Below the pieces are notes generated by a model. It saw only the letters and a list, made by a program, of their open reading frames with translations, made no database searches and was not told the origin of the DNA. Of a stretch of 64,000 nucleotides of DNA, positions 56,055 through 64,000 are shown piece after piece. The DNA comes from Bifidobacterium sp. ESL0732. GTDB taxonomy: Bacteria; Actinomycetota; Actinomycetes; Actinomycetales; Bifidobacteriaceae. The number at the start of each line of letters is the position of its first letter. Position 1 is the stretch's first letter. The DNA lies in NCBI RefSeq assembly GCF_029395535.1, contig NZ_CP113920.1, forward strand, positions 1,922,001-1,986,000, read 5' to 3'. The translations under genes were made by a program, and so were the position numbers.

Positions 56055-56633
56055 TCAGAACTTGACCTGCGGCACCGCCTTGTCGGATTCGGCGACCTGG
56101 AAATACTGGGCTTGGCTGAAGTGGAACATGCCGGCGATCACGTTGGAGGGGAACGTCTCGACGGCGGTGTTGAGCTTCTGCACCACGTCGTTGTAGAACT
56201 GGCGGGCGTAGGCGATCTTCTGCTCAAGATCGGAGAGTTGGTCCTGCAACTGCAGGAAGTTCTGATTGGCTTTGAGGTCGGGATACGCTTCGGCGGTGGC
56301 TTGCAGGGCCATCAAAGCGTTGCTCAAAGCCGACTCGGCCTGGGCACGGTCGGCGGTGGTCGCCCCACTGCTGCTGGCGGCCTTGACGGCTTCGGCGCGT
56401 GCCTCGGTCACCTTCTGGAAAACCTGCGATTCGTGGGTCGCGTACCCTTTGACGGTCTCGACCAGATTCGGCACCAGGTCGGTGCGCCGCTTGAGCTGCA
56501 CGTCGATCTGCGAGAACCCGTTCTGCACGCGGTTGCGCAACGCGACCAGATGGTTATAAGCCACGATGCCCCACACCATAATGATGATGACGATGGCCAA
56601 CACGACCAGCAATGCAATTATCCCTGCGCTCAT
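56055..56633 (-). CDS. lemA: LemA family protein
   Basis: The 192-residue product has one N-terminal membrane helix (about 4-24) and the coiled-coil LemA body: NHLVALRNRVQNGFSQIDVQLKRRTDLVPNLVETVKGYATHE, then YPDLKANQNFLQLQDQLSDLE. LemA proteins are membrane-bound helical scaffolds; in many genomes they neighbour DUF2207/TPM proteins, as here. It begins a five-gene run on the minus strand. GGAGA precedes the ATG. Confidence 0.95.
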   Translation of the reverse strand: MSAGIIALLVVLAIVIIIMVWGIVAYNHLVALRNRVQNGFSQIDVQLKRRTDLVPNLVETVKGYATHESQVFQKVTEARAEAVKAASSSGATTADRAQAESALSNALMALQATAEAYPDLKANQNFLQLQDQLSDLEQKIAYARQFYNDVVQKLNTAVETFPSNVIAGMFHFSQAQYFQVAESDKAVPQVKF

Positions 56634-56848
56634 GTCTTCTCCGTTCTCTTATGAACATGTTCAAGCTGACGTCGCTTCATTCTTGACATTCGATTTCAAC
56701 TCCAGACAGCTTCTCTCAACCATGATACAAGGACTCTGGCCTTGAAACAGAAGGAAGGCTCAACGCATTGCCGAAGGCACTGATACAATGCTCAACGAGA
56801 GCAGATTACAGTCCTATCATCTTGGCAGCATGAAAGAGACGGCCAACA

Positions 56849-58135
56849 TTGCATCGCTGGAAGAAGAAGTCAGAAGACACGCAGATACCGGTATCGGATG
56901 AGAATCTATCCATCGACGACACCTCATCCCAACTCGATTCGACGCGCTCAGGCCGAATACCCACCGAAAGCAACGAAGCGGACGAGGCCGAAGATAACCG
57001 CGTTGACAGCGAAAGCAGTCCGTGGTCGAACCAAAGTGACAACAGACACGGCAAAACCGGCAATAACGAGAGCCACGAAGATGCCGGAAACGAAGACGAA
57101 AACAACGATAGCCACAGCATCGAAGACAATCAGAAAGACGCTAGCAGATATACCGTCGCCGACAGCAATGAAGACGATAACGCAGAAGGCGAAGACAGCG
57201 ATGACGCGGATGATATCGACGACGATGACGATGACACGGACGACGACGACAGTGCCGGGAACGGCGACAAACCCAAGTCGAAAATCGCGAGCGCTTGCGC
57301 TCTCATCTTTGTGATAGCGCTCGTTGCAGCACCGTTCGTTCTTCCGCATCTCGGTAGCCATTCCACATCTTCATCTTCAAACGAAGAGACATTCGACGAG
57401 AGCGTGAGAAAATCCCATATCCTCAACAAGGCGAACGACACGTTCACCGCGGATATCCAGAAGCCACACGACCAGCTCATCCACGCGCTGTATATCGTCA
57501 CTCAAAGCAGCGGCATGAACGGCCCAGCCGACACCATCGAGCAGGACGATCTCGACGACCTCAAGGCCGCCACGGCCACTGTGGCCAATTCGGGCGACAA
57601 ATTCACCAAAACGCAGGCCTACCGCGATTACGGCAATATCCGCAAGGCTTATCAGGCATATCAAGCCAAAAACAAGAAGTACATCAACGCTCACAACAAT
57701 TTCAGCGATTCGGTGGTCGGCTACACCGCCACCATCAAAACCTGCCAAGAGGACGCACAAAAATATACAAATCTCAGCGACGACCCCGATTCCGTCAATA
57801 CCATACAGACGATCATTACCAACTGCGAGGCGTCCGCACAAAGCGTCGCCCAGTCCAAAGACCCGTTCATCAAAGCCTACGCGAACGCGTGCCTCAAACG
57901 CATGGGCAAGGCGCAAAAGCAACTCGAAAGGATCAAGGCTCTCGGCTCACGCGACGAAATCCTGAACGATCTCGACAAAGCGCAAAAGTACTGGGCCATA
58001 GAAGACAAAATCAGGACTTACCTCTACGAGACCAAAGAGTACGGAGATAGTAATCCCGTCTACAAGGAATTGGATGACGCGAAGCCGAGCAAGGAAATGA
58101 AAGACCTGTACACGACGATATACACCATCAAATAA
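56849..58135 (+). CDS. membrane protein with very acidic cytoplasmic half and helical outer domain
   Basis: I do not recognise a family. The 428-residue frame has about 140 residues extremely rich in Asp, Glu, Asn and Ser (with a run of Asp near 125-135), a membrane helix (about 147-168), and a ~255-residue helical domain that is outside by topology. It starts with TTG and no proper ribosome site. An ATG in another frame at 56830 opens a 23-codon frame across the same bases and would join this one after a frameshift in the GAA-repeat near 56870-56880. It is divergent from lemA, so a shared envelope function is possible. Confidence 0.65.
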   Translation: MHRWKKKSEDTQIPVSDENLSIDDTSSQLDSTRSGRIPTESNEADEAEDNRVDSESSPWSNQSDNRHGKTGNNESHEDAGNEDENNDSHSIEDNQKDASRYTVADSNEDDNAEGEDSDDADDIDDDDDDTDDDDSAGNGDKPKSKIASACALIFVIALVAAPFVLPHLGSHSTSSSSNEETFDESVRKSHILNKANDTFTADIQKPHDQLIHALYIVTQSSGMNGPADTIEQDDLDDLKAATATVANSGDKFTKTQAYRDYGNIRKAYQAYQAKNKKYINAHNNFSDSVVGYTATIKTCQEDAQKYTNLSDDPDSVNTIQTIITNCEASAQSVAQSKDPFIKAYANACLKRMGKAQKQLERIKALGSRDEILNDLDKAQKYWAIEDKIRTYLYETKEYGDSNPVYKELDDAKPSKEMKDLYTTIYTIK

Positions 58136-58184
58136 GCTGCCCCGTACGTTTTTCAATCGCTAGTTGGTAGACACCCCGGTAAGT

Positions 58185-58356
58185 TGCGTTGAAAAGCAGA
58201 TTATGAGCCCTACTTTCCTGCTTTTGAACGCATCAACGCTAGCTACTGCGTTGAAAAGCAGAAAAATGGGGCCAATAATCTGCTTTTGAACGCGGTGCCA
58301 CGCTTTGGCGCGTTGAAAAGCAGAAAAGTGAGACCAACAATCAGCTTTTCAACGCA
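58185..58356. repeat. array B2: six alternating half-sites, 62-bp period
   Basis: TGCGTTGAAAAGCAGA is at 58185 and 58247, and CGCGTTGAAAAGCAGA at 58309. The inverted form is at 58217, 58279 and 58341. All same-strand distances are exactly 62 bp. It lies between convergent genes, like B1. Confidence 0.88.
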
Positions 58357-58375
58357 TCATACGCTCAGAAACGCA

Positions 58376-58414
58376 AAAGTGCTCAGTCACCCGAGTATGG
58401 TGACTGAGCACTTT
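58376..58414 (-). terminator. terminator of pgi
   Basis: A perfect 16-bp stem (58376-58391 with 58399-58414) with 7-nt loop, followed on the minus strand by TGCGTTT after TTTT. It may also end transcription from the other side. Confidence 0.85.
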
Positions 58415-58479
58415 GCCCGCATTGCTACCCTCGTCCAAACATCAAGTCGGAAGAAGGCACAATGCCTCAGCGCTTTTGA

Positions 58480-60174
58480 CTACTTGCGATGCGCGCGATA
58501 GAAACGGATGAGGCTCTGGGTGGAGGCGTCCTGCGCCGCCAGCGCGTCATCGTCCTGCGAGATCGCAGGAGTGATCTGGCGGGCAAGCTGCTTGCCGAGC
58601 TCGACGCCCCACTGGTCGAAGGAGTCGATGCCCCAGACCGTGCCCTCGGTGAAGGTGATGTGCTCATAAAGCGCGATCAGCTCGCCCAGCGAGAACGGGG
58701 TCAACGCATCGCCGAAGATCGAGGTGGTCGGACGGTTGCCGCTGAAAACGCGGGCCGGCACGATGGCTTCAGGCGTGCCCTCGGCGCGCACCTCGTCGGC
58801 GGTCTTGCCGAACGCGAGCGCCTTGGTCTGCGCCAGATAGTTGCCGAGGAAGAGCTCGTGCACATCCTGGTCGCCGTCCTTCGCCGGGTTCGGGGTGTTG
58901 GCGAAGGCGATGAAGTCGGCGGGGATGAGCTGCGTGCCTTGGTGGATCAGCTGGTAGAAGGCGTGCTGGCCGTTGGTGCCGGGCTCGCCCCAGAAGACCT
59001 CACCGGTGTCGCAGGTCACCGGGGTGCCGTCCCAGCGCACGGACTTGCCGTTGGATTCCATCGTGAGCTGCTGCAGATAGGCCGGGAAGCGATGCAGGTA
59101 CTGGTCGTAGGGCAGCACGGCATGGGTGGCCGCGTGGAAGAAGTTGCGGTACCAGACGTTCAACATGCCCATCAGCGCAATGACGTTCTTCTCGATCGGG
59201 GTGTTGGCGAAGTACTCATCCATCTCGTGGAAGCCGGCGAGGAATTCCTCGAAGCGCTTCGGTCCGCAGACGATGGCGATGGAGGTGCCGACCGCGGAAT
59301 CCACAGAGTAGCGGCCGCCGACCCAGTTCCAGAAGCCGAAGGCGTTGGTCGGGTCGATGCCGAACTCCTCGACGCCCTTGAGGTTGGTGGAGACGGCGAT
59401 GAAGTGCTTGCGGATGGCTTCGGCGCGCTTGGCGTCGCTGCCGTCGATGGCGCCGGAGGCCTTGAGGCCGTTCAAGAGCCAGGTGCGGGCCTCGCGAGCG
59501 TTGGTGAGCGTCTCGAGGGTGGTGAAGGTCTTGGAGACGACGATGAACATCGTGGTCTCGGGGTCGAGGTCCTTCGTCTTCTCAGTGATGTCGTTGGGAT
59601 CGATGTTGGAGACGTAACGGGCGGAAATGCCGGCGTCTGCGTAGGGCTTGAGGGCCTCGTAGACCATGACCGGGCCCAGGTCGGAGCCGCCGATGCCGAT
59701 GTTGACGACAGTCTCGATCTTCTTGCCGGTCACGCCGCGCCATTCGCCGCTGCGTACCTTGTCGGCGAACGCGTAGATGCGGTCGAGCACCTCGTGCACG
59801 TCCTTGACCACGTCTTGGCCGTCGACGATGTACTTGCCTTCGTCGGAAACCGGGCGGCGCAGCGCGGTGTGCAGCACAGCGCGGTCCTCGGTGTTGTTGA
59901 TGTGGACGCCGGAATACATGGCCTTGCGACGATCCTCAAGGTGCACGGCCTTGGCGAGGTCGGCAAAAAGCTTGAGCGTTTCGGGCTTGATAAGGTCCTT
60001 GGAGAGGTCGAAGTGCAGGTCTCCGGCATCGAAGCTCAGCTCTTCAACGCGGTTGGGTTCCTCGGCGAACCACTTCTTGAGGTCAATGCCTTCGCTTTTC
60101 AGTTCGTCAAAATGCTTTTGCAACGCCGCCCATTCCGGTGTCTTCGTGGCGTCGATAGGAGGATTGATGGCCAT
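58480..60174 (-). CDS. pgi: glucose-6-phosphate isomerase
   Basis: The 564-residue enzyme shows [61 protein letters not shown] and [14 protein letters not shown], all PGI signatures. It interconverts glucose-6-phosphate and fructose-6-phosphate; in bifidobacteria the latter feeds the phosphoketolase (bifid) shunt. Length is normal. It is monocistronic with its own terminator. Codon use is strongly biased as for a highly expressed gene. Confidence 0.97.
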   Translation of the reverse strand: MAINPPIDATKTPEWAALQKHFDELKSEGIDLKKWFAEEPNRVEELSFDAGDLHFDLSKDLIKPETLKLFADLAKAVHLEDRRKAMYSGVHINNTEDRAVLHTALRRPVSDEGKYIVDGQDVVKDVHEVLDRIYAFADKVRSGEWRGVTGKKIETVVNIGIGGSDLGPVMVYEALKPYADAGISARYVSNIDPNDITEKTKDLDPETTMFIVVSKTFTTLETLTNAREARTWLLNGLKASGAIDGSDAKRAEAIRKHFIAVSTNLKGVEEFGIDPTNAFGFWNWVGGRYSVDSAVGTSIAIVCGPKRFEEFLAGFHEMDEYFANTPIEKNVIALMGMLNVWYRNFFHAATHAVLPYDQYLHRFPAYLQQLTMESNGKSVRWDGTPVTCDTGEVFWGEPGTNGQHAFYQLIHQGTQLIPADFIAFANTPNPAKDGDQDVHELFLGNYLAQTKALAFGKTADEVRAEGTPEAIVPARVFSGNRPTTSIFGDALTPFSLGELIALYEHITFTEGTVWGIDSFDQWGVELGKQLARQITPAISQDDDALAAQDASTQSLIRFYRAHRK

Positions 60175-60444
60175 ATTATTAAGGTCCTTTCATCACGTGC
60201 CGCGGGGGTTTCATGGCTCTATCGTTGCTTATCCGAAAATGCCGTTCCCCACCGCTTGCTACGCTTATCAATTTACTCACAAAAGCGGACACAACAGCAC
60301 AAAAAGCGTCGTGTTGACGAATCCAGCTACAGGTTCGATTTCAAACCTGACAGATAGTTCTCGAGCTTTGTGACATTCCATATTTTTCCCAAGCGCTATC
60401 CATCGAATTTGAAGCGAACAATCGCACATCGGCAACACGGAAAC

Positions 60445-60777
60445 TCAGGCACCCACTAAGACGCGGCCACTGACCAACCGATTAAGGCTCACCTTTTCCT
60501 CGGCAGCTTCAAGTACCAGCTCACGGTGCTGTTCCGGGGTAACCCGTACGACGAACCTTCCGGAATAGTGACGGTCCGCAATGGGATCAGGCACCTTCTC
60601 GCCATTGGCTTGCATATCGGCCACCGTTCCAGCCGTCATATCAAGGATGCCTTGGAACGCTTCAATCTGACTGGAAGACAGCCACGAAAGGCTTGGAAAC
60701 TCTGCGACCGTACCTACGAATTCGCCATCCTCTGGGCTCCAACTGACTCGATATGTGTAATGATGGATATCGCTCAT
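60445..60777 (-). CDS. hicB: HicB-type antitoxin
   Basis: The 110-residue protein has an N-terminal HicB-like fold (YRVSWSPEDGEFVGTVAEFPSLSWLS) and a C-terminal ribbon-helix-helix-like segment (FVVRVTPEQHRELVLEAAEEKVSLNRLVSGRV). It would bind HicA and its own promoter. It overlaps the toxin gene by ATGA. Confidence 0.88.
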   Translation of the reverse strand: MSDIHHYTYRVSWSPEDGEFVGTVAEFPSLSWLSSSQIEAFQGILDMTAGTVADMQANGEKVPDPIADRHYSGRFVVRVTPEQHRELVLEAAEEKVSLNRLVSGRVLVGA

Positions 60778-61040
60778 TTTGTTTTTCCTAACGTATTGTC
60801 ACCGACGATTTTATCTATGGCCTTTAATACCTGACGAACTTGATACGCCTTCGCCTTGCCATGGTCGTTTTGGATATTCACCCTTGGGTCACCTGGCCAA
60901 GGGGTCTTGTAGAGGCAGTGGCTCGTGGAGTGTTGGCGAGGTCGACCGAAATAGGCCTCGCACACCTTCTGCAAATCTTCGTAGCGTACACCTTTCGGGC
61001 TGCTGCGCATCTTTCCAACAAGCTTCTCTATATCTCCCAT
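60774..61040 (-). CDS. hicA: HicA-type mRNA interferase toxin
   Basis: An 88-residue HicA: helix pair at the start (KLVGKMRSSPKGVRYEDLQKVCEAYFG) then STSHCLYKTPWPGDPRVNIQND with the catalytic His, and KAYQVRQVLKAI. It cleaves mRNA unless bound by HicB. Its start is only a few bases from a promoter-like TATAAC, so it may be translated from a leaderless or very short leader. A palindrome overlaps the promoter. Confidence 0.88.
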   Translation of the reverse strand: MGDIEKLVGKMRSSPKGVRYEDLQKVCEAYFGRPRQHSTSHCLYKTPWPGDPRVNIQNDHGKAKAYQVRQVLKAIDKIVGDNTLGKTK

Positions 61041-61044
61041 TGCG

Positions 61045-61070
61045 TTATAGTGTCATTATTGACACTATAA
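61045..61070 (-). promoter_or_regulatory. hicAB operator
   Basis: TTATAGTGTCA and TGACACTATAA are perfect 11-bp inverted arms with a 4-bp spacer, immediately upstream of hicA. They contain the -10-like TATAGT. This fits HicB autorepression. Confidence 0.75.
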
Positions 61071-61183
61071 TACAAGTTTGCAGTAGCCGTATTCAGAAGC
61101 CTTAAACTACAACGTTTGCCACGAGCGAATTGCGAACGGACAGCCGCTTTCACTCAAGACCTGTTCCCGCGTAGTCGGCTTAG

Positions 61184-61300
61184 CCCTTCACCCGCCCGAC
61201 CGACCATCGCGATCTCGTCGCAGGCCTCATCGCCAGCGTCATCGTCCTGCTCGGCCTAACAGTCACCAACTTCAAACGCCGCCAGTTCCTACAGGGCTGA
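61184..61300 (+). pseudogene. remnant of a transporter permease C-terminus
   Basis: The frame ending at TGA 61298-61300 reads ...DLVAGLIASVIVLLGLTVTNFKRRQFLQG, a membrane helix with a basic tail like the end of an ABC-2-type permease. Stops interrupt it upstream. No complete gene is present. Confidence 0.4.
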
Positions 61301-61313
61301 AGCCAGCCATCAA

Positions 61314-61643
61314 TCAGCGCGAAGCAACGGCTTTCTCCGACTCAGCTTGAGATTTCGCCGCTTCCTCCGCCTTGACGATGGCCTCCATTTTGATTTCGGC
61401 TTCGAGTTCGCTCATCCCTGTCTCTTCTTTGAGAGCGTCAATGCGATCGCGAAGGACGATTGCACGATCTAACGAATCCTGCTCTTCTGGAGTCAAATCA
61501 CGAATCTTGATCCATGGCCCCCATCCACCATCATCCAACAATGTATCGTTGTCGGCCTCTTCAGACCATTTTTCAACCTGCTCGGCAGTAATACCGAACA
61601 TACGGTACAACTCATCTTCGTCCTGCATCACTGTCTCCTTCAT
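61314..61643 (-). CDS. putative antitoxin-like small protein
   Basis: The 109-residue protein is acidic and helical (DELYRMFGITAEQVEKWSEEADND, then ETGMSELEAEIKMEAIVKAEEAAKSQ). ATG 61643 has GAGG seven bases upstream and overlaps the preceding stop by ATGA. The toxin-first order with overlap repeats the hicAB design. I cannot name the family; antitoxin is an inference from context. Confidence 0.5.
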   Translation of the reverse strand: MKETVMQDEDELYRMFGITAEQVEKWSEEADNDTLLDDGGWGPWIKIRDLTPEEQDSLDRAIVLRDRIDALKEETGMSELEAEIKMEAIVKAEEAAKSQAESEKAVASR

Positions 61644-61939
61644 ATTAGCCTCGCTTCTTTCAGTATACGCTTCGTGGCAGGAGTCATAGCGTGAAAAATT
61701 AACCATCCAGAGTGGACATGATAAGTGGCAATCATCTCAAGATTTCTACCTTTGCCATCGACACCAATCGCAATCCATTGCCCGGAACCATTCGGTCTCA
61801 GTCGTAAGCATGCCCGAGATCGCCAAGCTGCCCGGACATCCTCATCGCTGACATCGGGATGCCGTCGATGAATCCTCGGGTGGATGATCGGTTCTGCGTT
61901 GATTTCGTTCATGTACCCATTGAACATAAAATCGTCCAA
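61640..61939 (-). CDS. putative toxin-like small protein
   Basis: A 99-residue protein with ...HRRHPDVSDEDVRAAWRSRACLRLRP, QWIAIGVDGKGRNLEMIATYH and WLIFHAMTPATKRILKEA. The pattern (His-rich start, a 'DV..A' helix, an 'IG.D..GR.LE' strand pair) recalls BrnT/DUF4258-like toxins of small RNase type. It is paired with the acidic protein that follows by ATGA overlap. The start may be ATG 61912 rather than 61939. Confidence 0.5.
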   Translation of the reverse strand: MDDFMFNGYMNEINAEPIIHPRIHRRHPDVSDEDVRAAWRSRACLRLRPNGSGQWIAIGVDGKGRNLEMIATYHVHSGWLIFHAMTPATKRILKEARLI

Positions 61940-61952
61940 TTACCGGGACGAA

Positions 61953-62004
61953 AACGGGTACTGTGGTCGAATGATAGCGGTTATCCACATCTTAGGCATG
62001 TCGC
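61953..62004. repeat. 52-bp dispersed intergenic repeat, copy 2
   Basis: Pairs with 1362-1413 (47 of 52 identical, no gaps). It carries the same TTATCCACA and lies just upstream of the toxin-like gene. Confidence 0.7.
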
Positions 62005-62214
62005 GGGGTCAGGCGATGAATTATCAACAGATTTACCGACAATTTTGACGTCCGTCAAGCGAGATATACACATTACTAAGCCAAGAACAAAAGTCAGACG
62101 GAACCATTCACATCTCTATGCGCAACCACGACCTCGGCTGGAATGTTTATCTACAATCCCGCAACCCAAGCATCCAATTCTTCCTCTTAGACGGTGCCTC
62201 TATAATGAGACACC

Positions 62215-63552
62215 ATGAGTCTTGCTTTAACGGATTCCTCCGCATCCACAACCGGACAAGCCTCCGCAAAACCTCGCCGACCTTGGTACATCCTCCTGCC
62301 GCTGGTCGTCAACCTCGCAGCGTACATCGTCCTCTTTCCCGGCATAGACTCGCCCGACGCCGCCGACCAGCGCCAGCAATATGCTCAATGGTCCTTTAAT
62401 AAGCAGCATTCCATCCTCGACACGTTCTTTCTGGGGTTCATCGCACGCAACCAGCTGTGGCTGAGCAACCTGCTGCAGGTGCTCATCTTCTCAGGCTGCA
62501 TCGTCACAGCCCTGATCGTGCTGGCTCGCAGGGTGAGCCGCCGAGCAACCCTCGTAGCCACCTTGTTGTGGACGTTCTACCCGCTCTTCCCGGCCTACGC
62601 GGTCTCCTGCACCAAGGACGTGCTGTGCGCTGGGTTCACGCTGCTGCTGTGCGTGGAGGTTTTCGAGGCGATCGACACTAGAGGCGCGGCGCTGCGCCAC
62701 CCATGGTTCCTCGCCGGTCTGGCCGTTACGCTTTTCCTGACCAACGAGTTCCGCAAGAACAATTTCATCTTCGTCTTCGCCATCATCATCTATCTGCTCA
62801 TCCATTTCCGCCATTATTGGAGGCAGCTTGTCGCCTCGCTGCTCGCCTTCGCGGCCCTGAGCGCGGCCTGGGGCGCCTATTGCGACTACGGCCTGAAGGC
62901 CAAGCCCTCCCCCACCACCGAGATGCTCGGTGTGCCCCTGATGCAGGTTGGCTACATCTATTACCAGAACCTCCACGGTTCTCCGCAACACCTGAGCCCA
63001 CAGGCCAACGCCTATTTCACCGCAATCCGCCCCGCCCAGCAGTGGTCGTCCAATTACGACGAGGAGCGCCTTTTCGTCATGAGCAACAAGGTGCCCGCGC
63101 TCACCGGCAAGGACCTGCGCCCGTTCCTGAAAAACTGGAGCGACGTGTGCTTCTCGAACCTCGGCACGTGCGTGGCCGCCTACGCCAAGTTCGAGGGCTC
63201 GCTAGTCAATCCGTTGCAGGACACTGACGACCAATACAGCATTTTGGCCGCCGCGCTGCACACCGACAAGGCCCACGCCGCGCAGTCCAAGCTGGCACCC
63301 ATACCACACGTAATCTTCAATCTCGCGATTTTGGATTGGGCCCTGATTGCGCTGGCGGTTTTTGCATGGCGACGAGGTATGCACGAGCTGCTGCCGCTTT
63401 TCCTTATACCATTGAGCATCGGCGTCTCGTTGATGCTCTCCGCGCTGGCGGTGCAGATACGTCTGATGCTGGGCGCGATCATTCTGATTCCGTTCCTAGC
63501 GGCGCTGGTTTTCGGACGAGATAAGAGAAATGGAACGTCAAAGACGGACTAA
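62215..63552 (+). CDS. polytopic membrane protein, GT-C-like
   Basis: The 445-residue protein has about 10-11 hydrophobic segments. Its first outer loop contains LFPGIDSPDAADQRQQYAQW, with acidic residues where GT-C glycosyltransferases have their catalytic ones. FYPLFPAYAVSCTKDVLCAG follows, and a soluble outer stretch is around 240-330. The build matches the 788-residue protein at 33705-36071. It is upstream of, and convergent with, a GDP-mannose synthesis gene, so a role in cell-envelope polysaccharide is plausible but unproven. The leading 20 residues are Ser/Thr/Ala rich. Confidence 0.72.
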   Translation: MSLALTDSSASTTGQASAKPRRPWYILLPLVVNLAAYIVLFPGIDSPDAADQRQQYAQWSFNKQHSILDTFFLGFIARNQLWLSNLLQVLIFSGCIVTALIVLARRVSRRATLVATLLWTFYPLFPAYAVSCTKDVLCAGFTLLLCVEVFEAIDTRGAALRHPWFLAGLAVTLFLTNEFRKNNFIFVFAIIIYLLIHFRHYWRQLVASLLAFAALSAAWGAYCDYGLKAKPSPTTEMLGVPLMQVGYIYYQNLHGSPQHLSPQANAYFTAIRPAQQWSSNYDEERLFVMSNKVPALTGKDLRPFLKNWSDVCFSNLGTCVAAYAKFEGSLVNPLQDTDDQYSILAAALHTDKAHAAQSKLAPIPHVIFNLAILDWALIALAVFAWRRGMHELLPLFLIPLSIGVSLMLSALAVQIRLMLGAIILIPFLAALVFGRDKRNGTSKTD

Positions 63553-63759
63553 AAGCAGACCGAGAAGGAACGAGCTAGCTGAGGCAAATCGTCGCAGGCT
63601 TTATCAAGTTGCAAACCAGCACAGCCCCCGCCAATCAGTATTTCATGCGTAATCCACGTAACATCCGCAAGAGTCATACAGGGTCACGCACAATGTCAGT
63701 AAGCCCTTGCAGCTTCGCAGCTTCGCAAACCACTCCAGAATCTCTTATATACAGATCTC
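63553..63759. other. gap between membrane protein and manC
   Basis: No gene or clear terminator seen in these 207 bases between convergent stops. Confidence 0.4.
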
Positions 63760-64000
63760 CTACAGGATATCGTCACGGCCTTCGCGGTCGAGGTAGGCAA
63801 CGAGATCCTTGACCTCTTGACTGCGGGCGCGCGGAGCAATAAGCAGCGCGTCAGGGGTATCGGCGACGACCATATCGTTGACGCCGAGCAGGGCGATGGT
63901 GCGGTCAGTCAGCGGCATCACCACGTCGCCGGCGCTATCGAGGCTCACGACCTTGTCACTGTCTCCCAAAATCTTAATATTGCGCGCTCCGGTGCTGGGC
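63760..64000 (-). CDS. manC: mannose-1-phosphate guanylyltransferase, C-terminal part (5' end outside window)
   Basis: The minus-strand frame enters at 64000 and ends at TAG 63760. It reads PSTGARNIKILGDSDKVVS, then TIALLGVNDMVVADTPDALLIAPR and SQEVKDLVAYLDREGRDDIL. This is the conserved C-terminus of GDP-mannose pyrophosphorylases ('ALLGV.D.VV.DT.DALLI..R.RSQ.VK'). It makes GDP-mannose for surface glycans. Only about 79 codons are visible. Confidence 0.85.
   Translation of the reverse strand, partial: PSTGARNIKILGDSDKVVSLDSAGDVVMPLTDRTIALLGVNDMVVADTPDALLIAPRARSQEVKDLVAYLDREGRDDIL

Noticed and set aside
40877..58356. The repeat arrays as CRISPR
   Set aside because: Units alternate in orientation, repeats are only 16-19 bp, spacers are 7-16 bp, and no cas genes are near.

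Overview
The window is a high-GC actinobacterial chromosome segment that I assign to Bifidobacterium. The grounds are a single-polypeptide type I fatty acid synthase of about 3150 residues next to accBC/accD and birA, a PNPase with a long Arg/Asp-rich tail, a rpsO-pnp pair, a Tad-pilus CpaE/TadZ ATPase, and tandem DUF2207 proteins behind lemA. The species cannot be named from the sequence alone.

Layout. 1-1320: 3'-truncated (by the window edge) Tad-pilus TadZ/CpaE ATPase. 1.7-8.6 kb: pnp, rpsO, an unknown membrane protein, tRNA-Gly(TCC) and a GH3 beta-glucosidase with palindromic operators. 8.9-18.4 kb: an accessory region with two large BspA-like surface proteins, one 'mini' surface protein (signal peptide and anchor only), acpS, and two LytTR regulators each followed by a DUF3021 membrane-protein gene, one intact and one a remnant. 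18.9-37 kb: lipid synthesis block on the minus strand (birA, accBC, accD, fas), with a divergent membrane protein and PucR-type regulator. 37-40.6 kb: LacI-family regulator, rnhB, lepB, rplS. 40.6-45.6 kb: an anion-type ABC transporter (duplicated permease plus ATPase with C-terminal extension) bracketed by unusual repeat arrays. 45.6-56.6 kb: lemA followed by four DUF2207 paralogues. 56.8-60.2 kb: acidic membrane protein and pgi. 60.4-62 kb: two overlapping toxin/antitoxin-like pairs (HicAB and an unnamed pair) and a transporter remnant. 62.2-64 kb: a GT-C-like membrane protein and the 3' end of a mannose-1-phosphate guanylyltransferase gene.

How the parts fit. AccBC and AccD make malonyl-CoA for FAS-I; BirA biotinylates AccBC; AcpS would load phosphopantetheine on the FAS ACP domain; the PucR-type protein is a candidate regulator. 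acpS is separated from fas by the LytTR/surface-protein region, which therefore looks inserted. In that region the pattern LytTR -> DUF3021 -> convergent surface protein occurs once complete and once decayed, suggesting a duplicated cassette in which a LytTR activator held by a membrane partner controls a cell-surface adhesin.

The most unexpected structure is a set of four intergenic arrays (40877-41052, 43441-43616, 45397-45567, 58185-58356). Each has six short half-sites of 16-19 bp in strictly alternating orientation. The repeat period is exactly 61 bp in the first two and 62 bp in the last two. Two unrelated motif families share this architecture. I know of no described element with it.
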